From: UBA1731 sp963653155
GTDB taxonomy: Bacteria > Verrucomicrobiota > Kiritimatiellia > RFP12 > UBA1067
NCBI GenBank assembly: GCA_963653155.1
Contig: CAVJWR010000073.1
Location: 1-16,353 of the forward strand
DNA: 16,353 nt
Direction: 5' to 3'
Below the pieces are notes generated by a model. It saw only the letters and a program-made list of their open reading frames with translations, searched no databases and was not told the origin of the DNA. Of the stretch, positions 1 through 6,476 are shown piece after piece (the first letter of the stretch is position 1; every line of letters starts with the position of its first letter). The position numbers and the translations under genes were made by a program.

Positions 1-705
1 CGCATTCGCCGCAAGTATCCTGTTCTGCCCGACAAGCGGAACTATGTCCACAACAGTAGCCAGCCCCGCAAGCACAAGAAGCGGAGCGCCGAACTTCTCG
101 CCCGAATACATGCCGAGACTTGTGGCACGGGCCACAAGTGCGTTGGCGAGGAAGAATGCGACCCCCGCTCCGCAGATGTCCCGCGCACCGAGTTCGTCCA
201 ACGCGGCACATTCGGGAGCCGTCTTCATGTCCACCAATGCATCGCACTCCGGCAATGTCTCTGGGGGCAGATGGTGATCCGTCACAACCACGGATACCCC
301 CCTAGACTTGAGCAGCCGCACCTCATCCAGAGAGGAAATGCCGCAATCGACCGTGACGACCAAGGCCACATCAGGAATTTCGGCGAACAGCCTGACAATG
401 CTTGCGGAGGTGAGGCCATATCCCTCGGAAAACCGATCCGGCACAAACTGCCTTACGTTCGCCCCAAGGCGGATCAGCGTTTTCGCAAGGATTGCGCTGG
501 CGCAAACGCCATCGCAATCATAGTCCCCAAACACCACTATCGTGCGGCGATCCCGAACGAACGGCAAGATGGCGTCGGCCGCCTCCAAGATTCCCGGAAG
601 CGCATCGAATCTCGCAAGGCGCCTAAGCGCCGGGTCAAGGTATTCCTCAAGTGACGAACCCGTAAGACCACGCTTCGCAAGCAGAGCATCAAGGATCCAC
701 CCCAT
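1..705 (-). CDS. recJ: Single-stranded-DNA-specific exonuclease RecJ, N-terminal 235 residues (3' end outside window)
   Basis: RecJ degrades single-stranded DNA 5' to 3' in recombinational and mismatch repair in the cytoplasm. The visible part holds the DHH phosphoesterase core: DYDCDG (residues 61-66), VDCGIS (119-124) and DHH (143-145), which supply Mn-binding aspartates and histidines, then VDIVPLVGQNR (219-229), typical of RecJ. The frame is open to the window edge, so the rest of DHH, the DHHA1 and the OB-like domains lie to the left. ATG at 705 is the only ATG/GTG/TTG after an in-frame upstream stop; it sits close to the family's conserved LLAKRGL start region and has no good SD site. 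It lies 66 bp downstream of fabZ on the same strand and could be a distal operon member or be separated by the hairpin at 741-767. Identity is secure; the start is moderately secure. Confidence 0.95.
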   Translation of the reverse strand, partial: MGWILDALLAKRGLTGSSLEEYLDPALRRLARFDALPGILEAADAILPFVRDRRTIVVFGDYDCDGVCASAILAKTLIRLGANVRQFVPDRFSEGYGLTSASIVRLFAEIPDVALVVTVDCGISSLDEVRLLKSRGVSVVVTDHHLPPETLPECDALVDMKTAPECAALDELGARDICGAGVAFFLANALVARATSLGMYSGEKFGAPLLVLAGLATVVDIVPLVGQNRILAANA

Positions 706-740
706 GCCAAAAATCCATGCAGGAAAGGGAAAGAATCAGA

Positions 741-767
741 ATGGCGACGGATTCAAACCGCCGCCAT
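741..767 (-). terminator. Possible intrinsic terminator after fabZ
   Basis: The arms 741-750 and 758-767 pair as a 10-bp G+C-rich stem with one G.U wobble in the leftward transcript and a 7-nt loop. In that direction it is followed by a pyrimidine-rich, T-containing stretch (about 722-740), not a clean run of T. It starts 5 bp after the fabZ stop and lies in front of recJ. Position and shape suggest a weak or partial terminator; this is inference. Confidence 0.45.
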
Positions 768-771
768 CCAA

Positions 772-1266
772 TCACTTCATGTTGTCCATTGTGCCAAGCA
801 CACAGGTGCACGTAGCCTCTGCGGCAAGCACTCCATCAACATATCCCTTCATGGAGAACTCGCCAAGCCGTCCGGCCTTTAGCCGCACATTCTTCACGAC
901 CGTGTAAAGGGTATCGCCAGGGCGCACAGGACGGCGGAAGCGCACACCCTCGACCTTTGCGAGCAGAAATGCCGCATTCCCTTCCGGGAGGATCTTCCGG
1001 GCGACAATCGCCGCCCCTGCGACCTGCGCCATCGACTCGATGAGCACCACGCCCGGCACAACCGGATATGTCGGGAAATGGCCCTCAAAGAACGTGTTCA
1101 CGGTCTTGCCGGGGATAGCCGTTGAAGGATCGGTATAGGTATATCTGCCAAGTGCGCCTGTCTCATCTGCCGAAATGAGCTCATCGACAAAGAGGAACGG
1201 ATCGCGATGGGGCAGGAGTGTCTTGCCGGGGACGTGAAACTCTTCTTTAAACTGCGGATAGTCCAT
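772..1266 (-). CDS. fabZ: 3-hydroxyacyl-[acyl-carrier-protein] dehydratase FabZ
   Basis: Dehydrates 3-hydroxyacyl-ACP to trans-2-enoyl-ACP in type II fatty-acid elongation (cytoplasm, hotdog fold). The 164-residue product has the family signature LPHRDPFLFVDEL (residues 18-30) and GHFPTYPVVPGVVLIE (62-77). His63 and Glu77 keep the His-x13-Glu spacing of the catalytic pair in E. coli FabZ (His54/Glu68). It is slightly longer than the usual 140-150 residues, partly from a loop around residues 43-57. The frame stays open further upstream, but that would run into fabF; ATG 1266, 14 bp after the fabF stop and with a modest AGGGA site before it, gives the family-like N terminus. Last of the three fab genes, probably co-transcribed with fabF and fabH. 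Confidence 0.94.
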   Translation of the reverse strand: MDYPQFKEEFHVPGKTLLPHRDPFLFVDELISADETGALGRYTYTDPSTAIPGKTVNTFFEGHFPTYPVVPGVVLIESMAQVAGAAIVARKILPEGNAAFLLAKVEGVRFRRPVRPGDTLYTVVKNVRLKAGRLGEFSMKGYVDGVLAAEATCTCVLGTMDNMK

Positions 1267-1280
1267 AAGTCTTGCGTCCC

Positions 1281-2540
1281 TTACTTCACCGCCTTGAACA
1301 CAAGCGCCCCATTGTGTCCGCCAAATCCAAGCGATGTGCTTACGGCGACACGGATCTCCTTCGCCACGCCCACATTGGGGGTGTAGTCGAGGTCGCACTC
1401 CGGATCGGGGTTCTCGTAATTGATCGTCGGGGGAACGAACTTGTCGTCTATCGCCATCGCGCAGACCGCCGCCTCAAGCGCACCCGTGGCGCCGAGCAGA
1501 TGGCCCGTCATGGACTTTGTGGACGATATCTTGATCTTCCGCGCCTGCTCTTCGCCGAACACCTCCTTGAACGCCTTCGTCTCCATCACATCGTTGAGAT
1601 GCGTCGAGGTGCCGTGCGCATTTATGTAGTCCACCGTGGTGAGATCATCCACGCCGGCATCCTTAAGTGCGATCTTGATGGCCTTTACCGCGCCCTCGCC
1701 GGACGGATCGGGAGCCGTGATGTGGTATGCGTCGGACGTGGCGCCATATCCGGCCAGCTCGCAATATATCTTCGCCCCACGGGCCTTTGCGTGCTCTTCC
1801 GTCTCAAGGATCAGCATTGCGGCGCCCTCGCCCATCACAAAGCCGTTGCGGTCTATGTTGAACGGACGCGACGACTTCTCCGGGCAGTCATTGAACTGCG
1901 TGGCCAGCGCCCGCATCTTCATGAAGCCGCCAACCGCGAATTCCATTATCGTAGCCTCCGTGCCGCCGGCTATCACCACGTCGGCACGGCCGACGCGGAT
2001 CAGGTCAAGGGCCTGCCCCAAGGCATCGGTGGACGATGCACATGCGGTGACGGTAGTGAGTGCCGGTCCCTTCGCGCCAAGGGCCATCGATATGTTGCCG
2101 GCCCCTTCGTTCGCGATCAGTTCGGGGATGGCCAATGGGGATAGCCTATCCGGTCCACGCTCAAGAAGCGTCTTCCACGCCTCGCCAGTCGTATGCATGC
2201 CCCCGATCCCGTTTCCGACCATCGTGCCTACGCGATCCATGTCGGGCTTGTTGTCGTCCGTAAAGCCGGCATCCCGCCAAGCCTCGACAGCCGCCACCAC
2301 GCCATATATCGAGAACGGATCCATGTGGCGCATGGCCTTCCGGTCCACATAGCCGGTCTCGGCGACATACGCATCGAAGTCCTTAAGCTCGCCTGCGACC
2401 TGGCACGTGCAGCGCGAAGGGTCGAACTTCGTGATCCGCCCTATTCCGCACTTGCCCGCCTTCAGCGCATTCCACGTGGCGACCTTGCCGTTTCCGACCG
2501 GCGTCACCATGCCGAGTCCCGTGACAACAACCTTCTTCAT
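1281..2540 (-). CDS. fabF: Beta-ketoacyl-ACP synthase II (FabF)
   Basis: Condenses malonyl-ACP with growing acyl-ACP in type II fatty-acid synthesis. The 419-residue protein matches the usual FabF length (about 410-420). The thiolase-fold catalytic triad is complete: Cys167 in TACASS, His309 in NAHGTSTHLND and His347 in GHLLGATGALEAA. The N terminus MKKVVVTGLGMVTPVG is typical. An in-frame extension to 2597 exists, but ATG 2540 has the strong SD GGAGGA (2546-2551) and the standard N terminus, and the extension would run back into fabH. It follows fabH by 22 bp and precedes fabZ by 14 bp, so the three form one operon. No odd residues seen. Confidence 0.97.
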   Translation of the reverse strand: MKKVVVTGLGMVTPVGNGKVATWNALKAGKCGIGRITKFDPSRCTCQVAGELKDFDAYVAETGYVDRKAMRHMDPFSIYGVVAAVEAWRDAGFTDDNKPDMDRVGTMVGNGIGGMHTTGEAWKTLLERGPDRLSPLAIPELIANEGAGNISMALGAKGPALTTVTACASSTDALGQALDLIRVGRADVVIAGGTEATIMEFAVGGFMKMRALATQFNDCPEKSSRPFNIDRNGFVMGEGAAMLILETEEHAKARGAKIYCELAGYGATSDAYHITAPDPSGEGAVKAIKIALKDAGVDDLTTVDYINAHGTSTHLNDVMETKAFKEVFGEEQARKIKISSTKSMTGHLLGATGALEAAVCAMAIDDKFVPPTINYENPDPECDLDYTPNVGVAKEIRVAVSTSLGFGGHNGALVFKAVK

Positions 2541-2545
2541 CTGAC

Positions 2546-2551
2546 TCCTCC
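2546..2551 (-). promoter_or_regulatory. Shine-Dalgarno site of fabF
   Basis: GGAGGA on the minus strand, 5 nt before ATG 2540. It decides the start against the longer frame beginning at 2597. It lies in the 22-bp fabH-fabF gap. Confidence 0.85.
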
Positions 2552-2562
2552 TTATTCTTAAA

Positions 2563-3543
2563 TCACAGGTGCGGCCACTGCATGTACGTGCCTGCATATG
2601 TCAGCCCCGCACCGAAGCCGCACAGCACTATCTTCATGTCATCCTTAAGCTCGCCCTTGCGGACCGCCTCGTCCAGCGCAATCGGGATGGATGCCGCAGA
2701 CGTGTTTCCGGTAGTCTCAAGGTTCAGGTAGAACTTCTCAAGGGGAAGCTTCATGCGGCGGGCAACGGCCTCGATTATGCGCCCGTTTGCCTGATGCGCG
2801 AACACGCGGTCAAGCGACGATGGCGTGGTGCCGAGCTTTTCGCAAAGCTGGTTCGTGACCTTCGCCAAGGCGCGTACCGCGAACGCAAACACATCGTGGC
2901 CCTGAAGGACGAGCGTGGGGATCGGGAACATGCCGGGCTGAGGCTTGAGCCGCGTGCCCCCATCGCGATATATGAACGACGCGCCCTTCCCGTCCGCCCA
3001 GAGTACGGTATGCGCCGAAGGCCCATCGCCCTCGGCCTCCCCAAGCACCACGGCCCCGGCGCCATCCCCAAACAGGATGCAGCTGCCGCGATCGCGCCAA
3101 TCCACGATGCGAGACAGCGTCTCCGCCCCGATGACAAGCGCCTTCGCGCCACGATTCACCTTGGCCCAGCAGCGGGCCTGCTCCAATGCATACACAAAAC
3201 CTGCGCATGCCGCCTGAAGATCGTAGGCGCCAGCCTCAGGGCACCCAAGTTCGGCCTGAACCAGACAGGCGGTTGAGGGGAATGTGGCGTAATCAGGCGT
3301 AGAGGTCGCAACTATGATGAGGCCTATCTCCGATGGAGATACCCCAGCTGCGTCAAGGGCGATCTTGGCAGCCTTCGCCGCCATAGAGGACGTACAGTCA
3401 TCCGACTCTGCGATATGGCGCGACCTGATTCCGGTGTGCGACCTGATCCATTCGTCGTTTGTGTCCAGCGACTTTGAAAGGTCGTCGTTCGTGACAACCT
3501 TAGGCGGCAAATAGCTTCCCGTGCCGAGTATGCGTACGGACAT
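2563..3543 (-). CDS. fabH: Beta-ketoacyl-ACP synthase III (FabH)
   Basis: Starts fatty-acid synthesis by condensing acetyl- or branched acyl-CoA with malonyl-ACP. The 326-residue protein carries the FabH triad Cys113 (QAACAGF), His250 (AHQANG) and Asn280 (TTGNTSAAS), with spacing close to E. coli Cys112/His244/Asn274. The C terminus GFGAGLTYAGTYMQW is a variant of the usual FabH ending. An ATG at 3561 is in frame, but it is part of the strong SD GGAGGAAGGG (3550-3559), so ATG 3543 (MSVRILGTGSYLP) is the start. First gene of the fabH-fabF-fabZ operon, divergent from tcdA, with its own promoter upstream (3576-3604). Transcription may be controlled at a palindrome over the -10 box. Primer preference (acetyl or branched) cannot be read from sequence alone. 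Confidence 0.97.
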   Translation of the reverse strand: MSVRILGTGSYLPPKVVTNDDLSKSLDTNDEWIRSHTGIRSRHIAESDDCTSSMAAKAAKIALDAAGVSPSEIGLIIVATSTPDYATFPSTACLVQAELGCPEAGAYDLQAACAGFVYALEQARCWAKVNRGAKALVIGAETLSRIVDWRDRGSCILFGDGAGAVVLGEAEGDGPSAHTVLWADGKGASFIYRDGGTRLKPQPGMFPIPTLVLQGHDVFAFAVRALAKVTNQLCEKLGTTPSSLDRVFAHQANGRIIEAVARRMKLPLEKFYLNLETTGNTSAASIPIALDEAVRKGELKDDMKIVLCGFGAGLTYAGTYMQWPHL

Positions 3544-3549
3544 TCTTAT

Positions 3550-3559
3550 CCCTTCCTCC
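3550..3559 (-). promoter_or_regulatory. Shine-Dalgarno site of fabH
   Basis: Minus-strand GGAGGAAGGG, ending 6 nt before ATG 3543. The in-frame ATG at 3561 overlaps this motif and is therefore unlikely to be the start. Confidence 0.85.
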
Positions 3560-3575
3560 AAAAATTATGGTGCAT

Positions 3576-3587
3576 ATTGTATACAAT
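3576..3587. promoter_or_regulatory. Perfect 12-bp palindrome over the fabH -10 box, possible operator
   Basis: ATTGTATACAAT reads identically on both strands and its right half supplies the fabH -10 hexamer. A dimeric repressor bound here would block fabH transcription. I do not recognise it as the site of a known lipid regulator (FapR, FabT, FadR). A chance A+T palindrome is possible. Confidence 0.35.
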
Positions 3588-3604
3588 CCGCGCCATTTGC
3601 GCAA
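3576..3604 (-). promoter_or_regulatory. Probable sigma70-type promoter of the fabH operon
   Basis: On the minus strand, TTGCGC (3604-3599) is followed after 17 bp by TACAAT (3581-3576). Transcription would start near 3569, leaving a leader of about 26 nt that includes the fabH SD. The -35 matches consensus at 4 of 6 and the -10 at 5 of 6 positions. Read by eye. Confidence 0.55.
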
Positions 3605-3640
3605 GCCTCCCGGAAAGCGAATCGTTTCGGCCCGTCGTGG

Positions 3641-3649
3641 TGGTATAAT
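3641..3649 (+). promoter_or_regulatory. Extended -10 promoter for tcdA (leaderless start)
   Basis: TGGTATAAT fits the extended -10 pattern TGnTATAAT. The hexamer ends 7 nt before the GTG start at 3657, so the transcript should begin at or within a base or two of the start codon. No convincing -35 or SD is present, as is common with extended -10 and leaderless genes. Confidence 0.6.
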
Positions 3650-3656
3650 ATGCGCC

Positions 3657-4385
3657 GTGACAGACAGCAGATTCGAACGATCAATATCCCTTCTCGGACA
3701 TGGGGCATTCAGCCGCATTTCTGGTTCGCGCATAGCAATATTCGGCGTCGGCGGCGTCGGCGGATGGTGTGCGGAGGCGCTTATACGCACTGGTGTGCGC
3801 AATATCACGCTCGTTGACGATGATGTAGTGGCCGAATCCAACGTGAACCGCCAGCGGCAGGCGATGCCATCTACCGTAGGACGGATGAAGGTGGAAGTCC
3901 TTCGCGACATTCTGCTGGACATCGCGCCCGACGCGACGATAACGGCGATTACCGAGCGCTACACGCCTGAGTCCGCCGTCAGGTTCGACAATGTGCTCGA
4001 TGCCGCCGATTTCGTGATCGACGCGATTGACTCCGTAGATTGCAAGGCTCACCTCATTCAGCGATGCGCCAATCCGGCCATTGCCGAAGACGGGAAAAGC
4101 AGTGGCCCAATCTTGTTCTCGTCGATGGGGGCCGCATTGCGCACAGACCCTACACGGATAAAGGCATCTCCGTTCAACAAGATCACCGGCGACGGACTCG
4201 CACGTGCCCTGCGGAACAGGTTCAGAAAATGCGGGCTGCCAATTCCAAGACACATCTGCGTACATTCCGAGGAACTGCCCTTGAAGTCGGCAACCGGCAT
4301 CAAAGGCAGCCTGATGCCAGTAACGTGCGCATTCGGGATGGCCCTCGCGTCTCTCGTAATAGGCCAGGCTTCCGGCGACAGCTGA
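3657..4385 (+). CDS. tcdA: tRNA threonylcarbamoyladenosine dehydratase TcdA (E1-like)
   Basis: Uses ATP to convert t6A at tRNA position 37 into cyclic t6A (cytoplasm). The 242-residue protein starts with a short helix and then the ThiF/MoeB/E1-like nucleotide-binding fold: FGVGGVGGWCAEALIRTG (about residues 29-46), the acidic strand LVDDD (51-55), and SNVNRQ with the adenylation arginine. Motif DFVIDAIDSVDCKA and the C-terminal SLMPVTCAFGM stretch resemble TcdA/CsdL rather than ThiF or MoeB. The GTG start was chosen because the N terminus TDSRFERSISLLG aligns with the family; the open frame back to 3567 would cross both divergent promoters and add residues that do not fit the family. Slightly shorter than E. 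coli TcdA (about 268). Confidence 0.88.
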   Translation: MTDSRFERSISLLGHGAFSRISGSRIAIFGVGGVGGWCAEALIRTGVRNITLVDDDVVAESNVNRQRQAMPSTVGRMKVEVLRDILLDIAPDATITAITERYTPESAVRFDNVLDAADFVIDAIDSVDCKAHLIQRCANPAIAEDGKSSGPILFSSMGAALRTDPTRIKASPFNKITGDGLARALRNRFRKCGLPIPRHICVHSEELPLKSATGIKGSLMPVTCAFGMALASLVIGQASGDS

Positions 4386-4405
4386 TTATTTTACGATTGC
4401 CGTGC

Positions 4406-4556
4406 AGATGGTAGTGGGTAGATTTGTCCTCACGCATCGGTGCCGTAGCGACGATGCCCCGTCGTGCATGTACGGGAACTTGTTGCGGCCGTTGCCTGCG
4501 TAAATCGAAAATCCAAAATCGCAAACCCCCTAAAACCCACCTACCCACTACCATCT
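4406..4556. repeat. 16-bp inverted repeat, arms 4406-4421 and 4541-4556
   Basis: AGATGGTAGTGGGTAG at 4406-4421 is the exact reverse complement of 4541-4556. The right arm lies inside the heptamer array, so the left arm is probably an inverted outlier of that array. The loop between them (about 119 nt) contains a small 6-bp hairpin (GCATCG 4434-4439 / CGATGC 4452-4457) without a T run. I see no gene between tcdA and the ATPase gene. Confidence 0.7.
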
Positions 4557-4672
4557 ACCCACTGCCAACTATCATCTACATTTCTCCACTTCTACACGGC
4601 CATTCTTTAAATCATCAAATGACCCAATCACCAAATGCAATCGTAAATCGCAAATCGAACAATCGTAAATGA
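4501..4672. repeat. Degenerate heptanucleotide repeat arrays in the 312-bp gap between tcdA and the ATPase gene
   Basis: Three runs share a 7-nt period. At 4501-4528: TAAATCG, AAAATCC, AAAATCG, CAAACCC. At 4541-4582: CTACCCA, CTACCAT, CTACCCA, CTGCCAA, CTATCAT, CTACATT. At about 4608-4672: looser TAAATCA / CAAATCG / TAAATCG units, clearest at 4644-4657. The period does not suit coding and stops occur in every frame. Similar short tandem heptamers are known in cyanobacterial intergenic DNA; their function here is unknown. Confidence 0.7.
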
Positions 4673-4682
4673 AAAACGGATA

Positions 4683-4691
4683 TGCTATAAT
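4683..4691 (+). promoter_or_regulatory. Extended -10 promoter for the ATPase/nuclease gene (leaderless start)
   Basis: TGCTATAAT matches TGnTATAAT. The hexamer ends 6 nt before ATG 4698, so the mRNA would start at about the A of ATG. No SD and no clear -35. The design is the same as at tcdA; both boxes are followed by a GCG-containing spacer. Confidence 0.6.
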
Positions 4692-4697
4692 GCGGAC

Positions 4698-6476
4698 ATG
4701 GAAAAGATGAAGCAGATCATGTATGGCGTGACGGACTTCGCGCTCATCCGCGCGGAGAACGGCTATTTCGTCGACCGAACAGCACTCATCCGCGAGCTGG
4801 AGAAGACGCGCTACGCGATGTTCCTGCGTCCGCGCCGCTTTGGCAAGTCGCTTCTATGCTCAATCCTCCAGTGCTACTACGACATGGACTACGCCGACCG
4901 CTTCGACGAGCTTTTCGGGGGCCTCGACATCGGGCACGAACCGACGTCGGAGCGGGGCAAGTACCTCTGGCTCCACTTCAACTTCTCGACGGTTGAGAAG
5001 CGCGCAGACCGCGTGGAGGCGAGTTTCGACGCGTATTGCCGAGACTGCCTCGACGAGTTCGCCACGCGCCATGCCGCACAGCTCCCGGACGGCGCGGCGG
5101 AGGCGATACGCGCCAAGCGGACGTGCCACGAAAAGCTCAACGCACTCACTACCAAACTAATGGGGTCTGGCGTCCGTCTATACGTCTGCATCGACGAGTA
5201 CGACAACTTCACGAACACGATCCTCGCCGAGTCGCGCGACAGGTACGAGGCACTATGCCACGGCGAGGGTTTCTTCAAGCAGTTCTTCAACGAGCTGAAG
5301 GCGGCGACGACTGGCACCGGCGCACCAGTCACTCGCCTCTTCATCACGGGCGTGACGCCGGTGACGATGGACGACGTGACGAGCGGCTTCAACATCGCCT
5401 CGAACATCTCGATGGATCCAACGTTCGCGGCGTTCGCGGGCTTCTCGCACGACGACCTCCATGCGATGCTATCCCACTACCGCGAGAACGCGGGCTTCGA
5501 GTTCGACGAGAAGGCCGTCTTCGAGACGATGCGCCGATGGTACGACAACTACTGTTTTGCGCCGGAGACGGGCGCGGACGGACAGGAGCCGCCGCGCGTC
5601 GCGAACCCGACGCTCGTCCTGTACTACATGCAGTACTTCCTGCGCAACCACAAGCCACAGCCTGAGCTTGTGGACCGCAACCTGCGGACGGACTACATGA
5701 AGATCCGCCACATCATCACCGAGGGGCGGAGAATCAACGGCAACTTCCACCGCCTTGAGGACCTGATCGCCCGGCTCGGCGCGACGGCGACCCTGCAGGA
5801 CTCCTTCCAGGCGAAGGAGCTGGGGGTCGCGGACAACTTCGTATCGTTCCTCTTCTACAACGGACTCGTCACGATCACGGGCGAACGTCTCGGACGCTCG
5901 ACCCTCGCGATACCGAACCTGACAGTCGGCGAGTTCATGCACGACTTCGTGCCAAAGGCGTACCAGGACATCAACGGCATCGACCCGCGCATATTCGACA
6001 TAGCGAACGGCATGGCGGACTTCGCAGAGACCGGCGACTGGCGCACGCCGCTGGAGACTGCTGCGGGCGTCGTCTCGCGGTACTGGAGGGTGCGCGACGC
6101 CATCGAGGGCGAGCGCGTGGTGCAGACCGCGCTCTGCTCGCTGCTCTACGTCGGGCACGGCCCGTACATCGTGCGGCACGAGCAGGAGTCGGCGGGCGGG
6201 TTCGTGGACATCGCATTCGAGCCGCAGCTGAACCGCTGGCCGCAGATCGGCCACGCGGCACTTGTGGAGCTGAAGTACCTGAAGGCGGAGGACGATGCCT
6301 CGCCAGACGCACTCGCGAAGATACGTGATGCGGCAGCAACACAGCTCGACCGCTACGCTAAGGACCACGACCTTGCCCGCGCGTGGAACCTACGCGAAAA
6401 CGGCGGCACGGTCGCGATGCACCGCATCGTCCTTGTGTTCCACGGCGGCGACGTCGCACTTCTGGAGGAACTATGA
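4698..6476 (+). CDS. AAA-ATPase-like protein with C-terminal PD-(D/E)XK nuclease-superfamily domain
   Basis: A 592-residue protein of the family with an N-terminal AAA-ATPase_like domain (PF09820 type) and a C-terminal PDDEXK_9 domain (PF08011 type), often present in many copies in gut bacteria; biological role unknown. Visible motifs: FLRPRRFGKS (42-51) as the atypical Walker A, VCIDEYDN (163-170) as Walker B, RLFITGVTPVTMDD as the sensor-like strand, and GGFVDIAFEP with Asp504 plus ELK (524-526) as the D...ExK nuclease core. It is strongly G+C-rich (36 of 60 bases in the sampled stretch 5461-5520). ATG 4698 suits the -10 box; ATG 4707 is possible. Its stop overlaps the rfbA start by ATGA, and its last codons contain the rfbA SD, so the two are translationally coupled. 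No transposase accompanies it. Confidence 0.85.
   Translation: MEKMKQIMYGVTDFALIRAENGYFVDRTALIRELEKTRYAMFLRPRRFGKSLLCSILQCYYDMDYADRFDELFGGLDIGHEPTSERGKYLWLHFNFSTVEKRADRVEASFDAYCRDCLDEFATRHAAQLPDGAAEAIRAKRTCHEKLNALTTKLMGSGVRLYVCIDEYDNFTNTILAESRDRYEALCHGEGFFKQFFNELKAATTGTGAPVTRLFITGVTPVTMDDVTSGFNIASNISMDPTFAAFAGFSHDDLHAMLSHYRENAGFEFDEKAVFETMRRWYDNYCFAPETGADGQEPPRVANPTLVLYYMQYFLRNHKPQPELVDRNLRTDYMKIRHIITEGRRINGNFHRLEDLIARLGATATLQDSFQAKELGVADNFVSFLFYNGLVTITGERLGRSTLAIPNLTVGEFMHDFVPKAYQDINGIDPRIFDIANGMADFAETGDWRTPLETAAGVVSRYWRVRDAIEGERVVQTALCSLLYVGHGPYIVRHEQESAGGFVDIAFEPQLNRWPQIGHAALVELKYLKAEDDASPDALAKIRDAAATQLDRYAKDHDLARAWNLRENGGTVAMHRIVLVFHGGDVALLEEL

Noticed and set aside
1272..2144. Plus-strand open frame (290 codons) opposite fabF
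   Set aside because: Antisense shadow of a well-supported gene with all catalytic residues; no domain in the shadow.
3567..3656. Upstream extension of tcdA to an ATG at 3567
   Set aside because: It would overlap the divergent promoter region, including the tcdA -10 box, and adds 30 residues that do not fit the TcdA family.
4434..4457. Hairpin after tcdA as a terminator
   Set aside because: The stem is only 6 bp with a 12-nt loop and there is no T run after it.
4300..4554. Minus-strand open frame of 84 codons across the tcdA tail and the repeat region
   Set aside because: It overlaps the end of tcdA and the repeats, has no SD or domain, and ends in low-complexity translation of the heptamers.
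5469..6368. Long minus-strand open frame (299 codons) inside the ATPase/nuclease gene
   Set aside because: G+C-rich codon bias leaves the antisense frame open by chance; the product is rich in Arg and Val with no recognisable domain.
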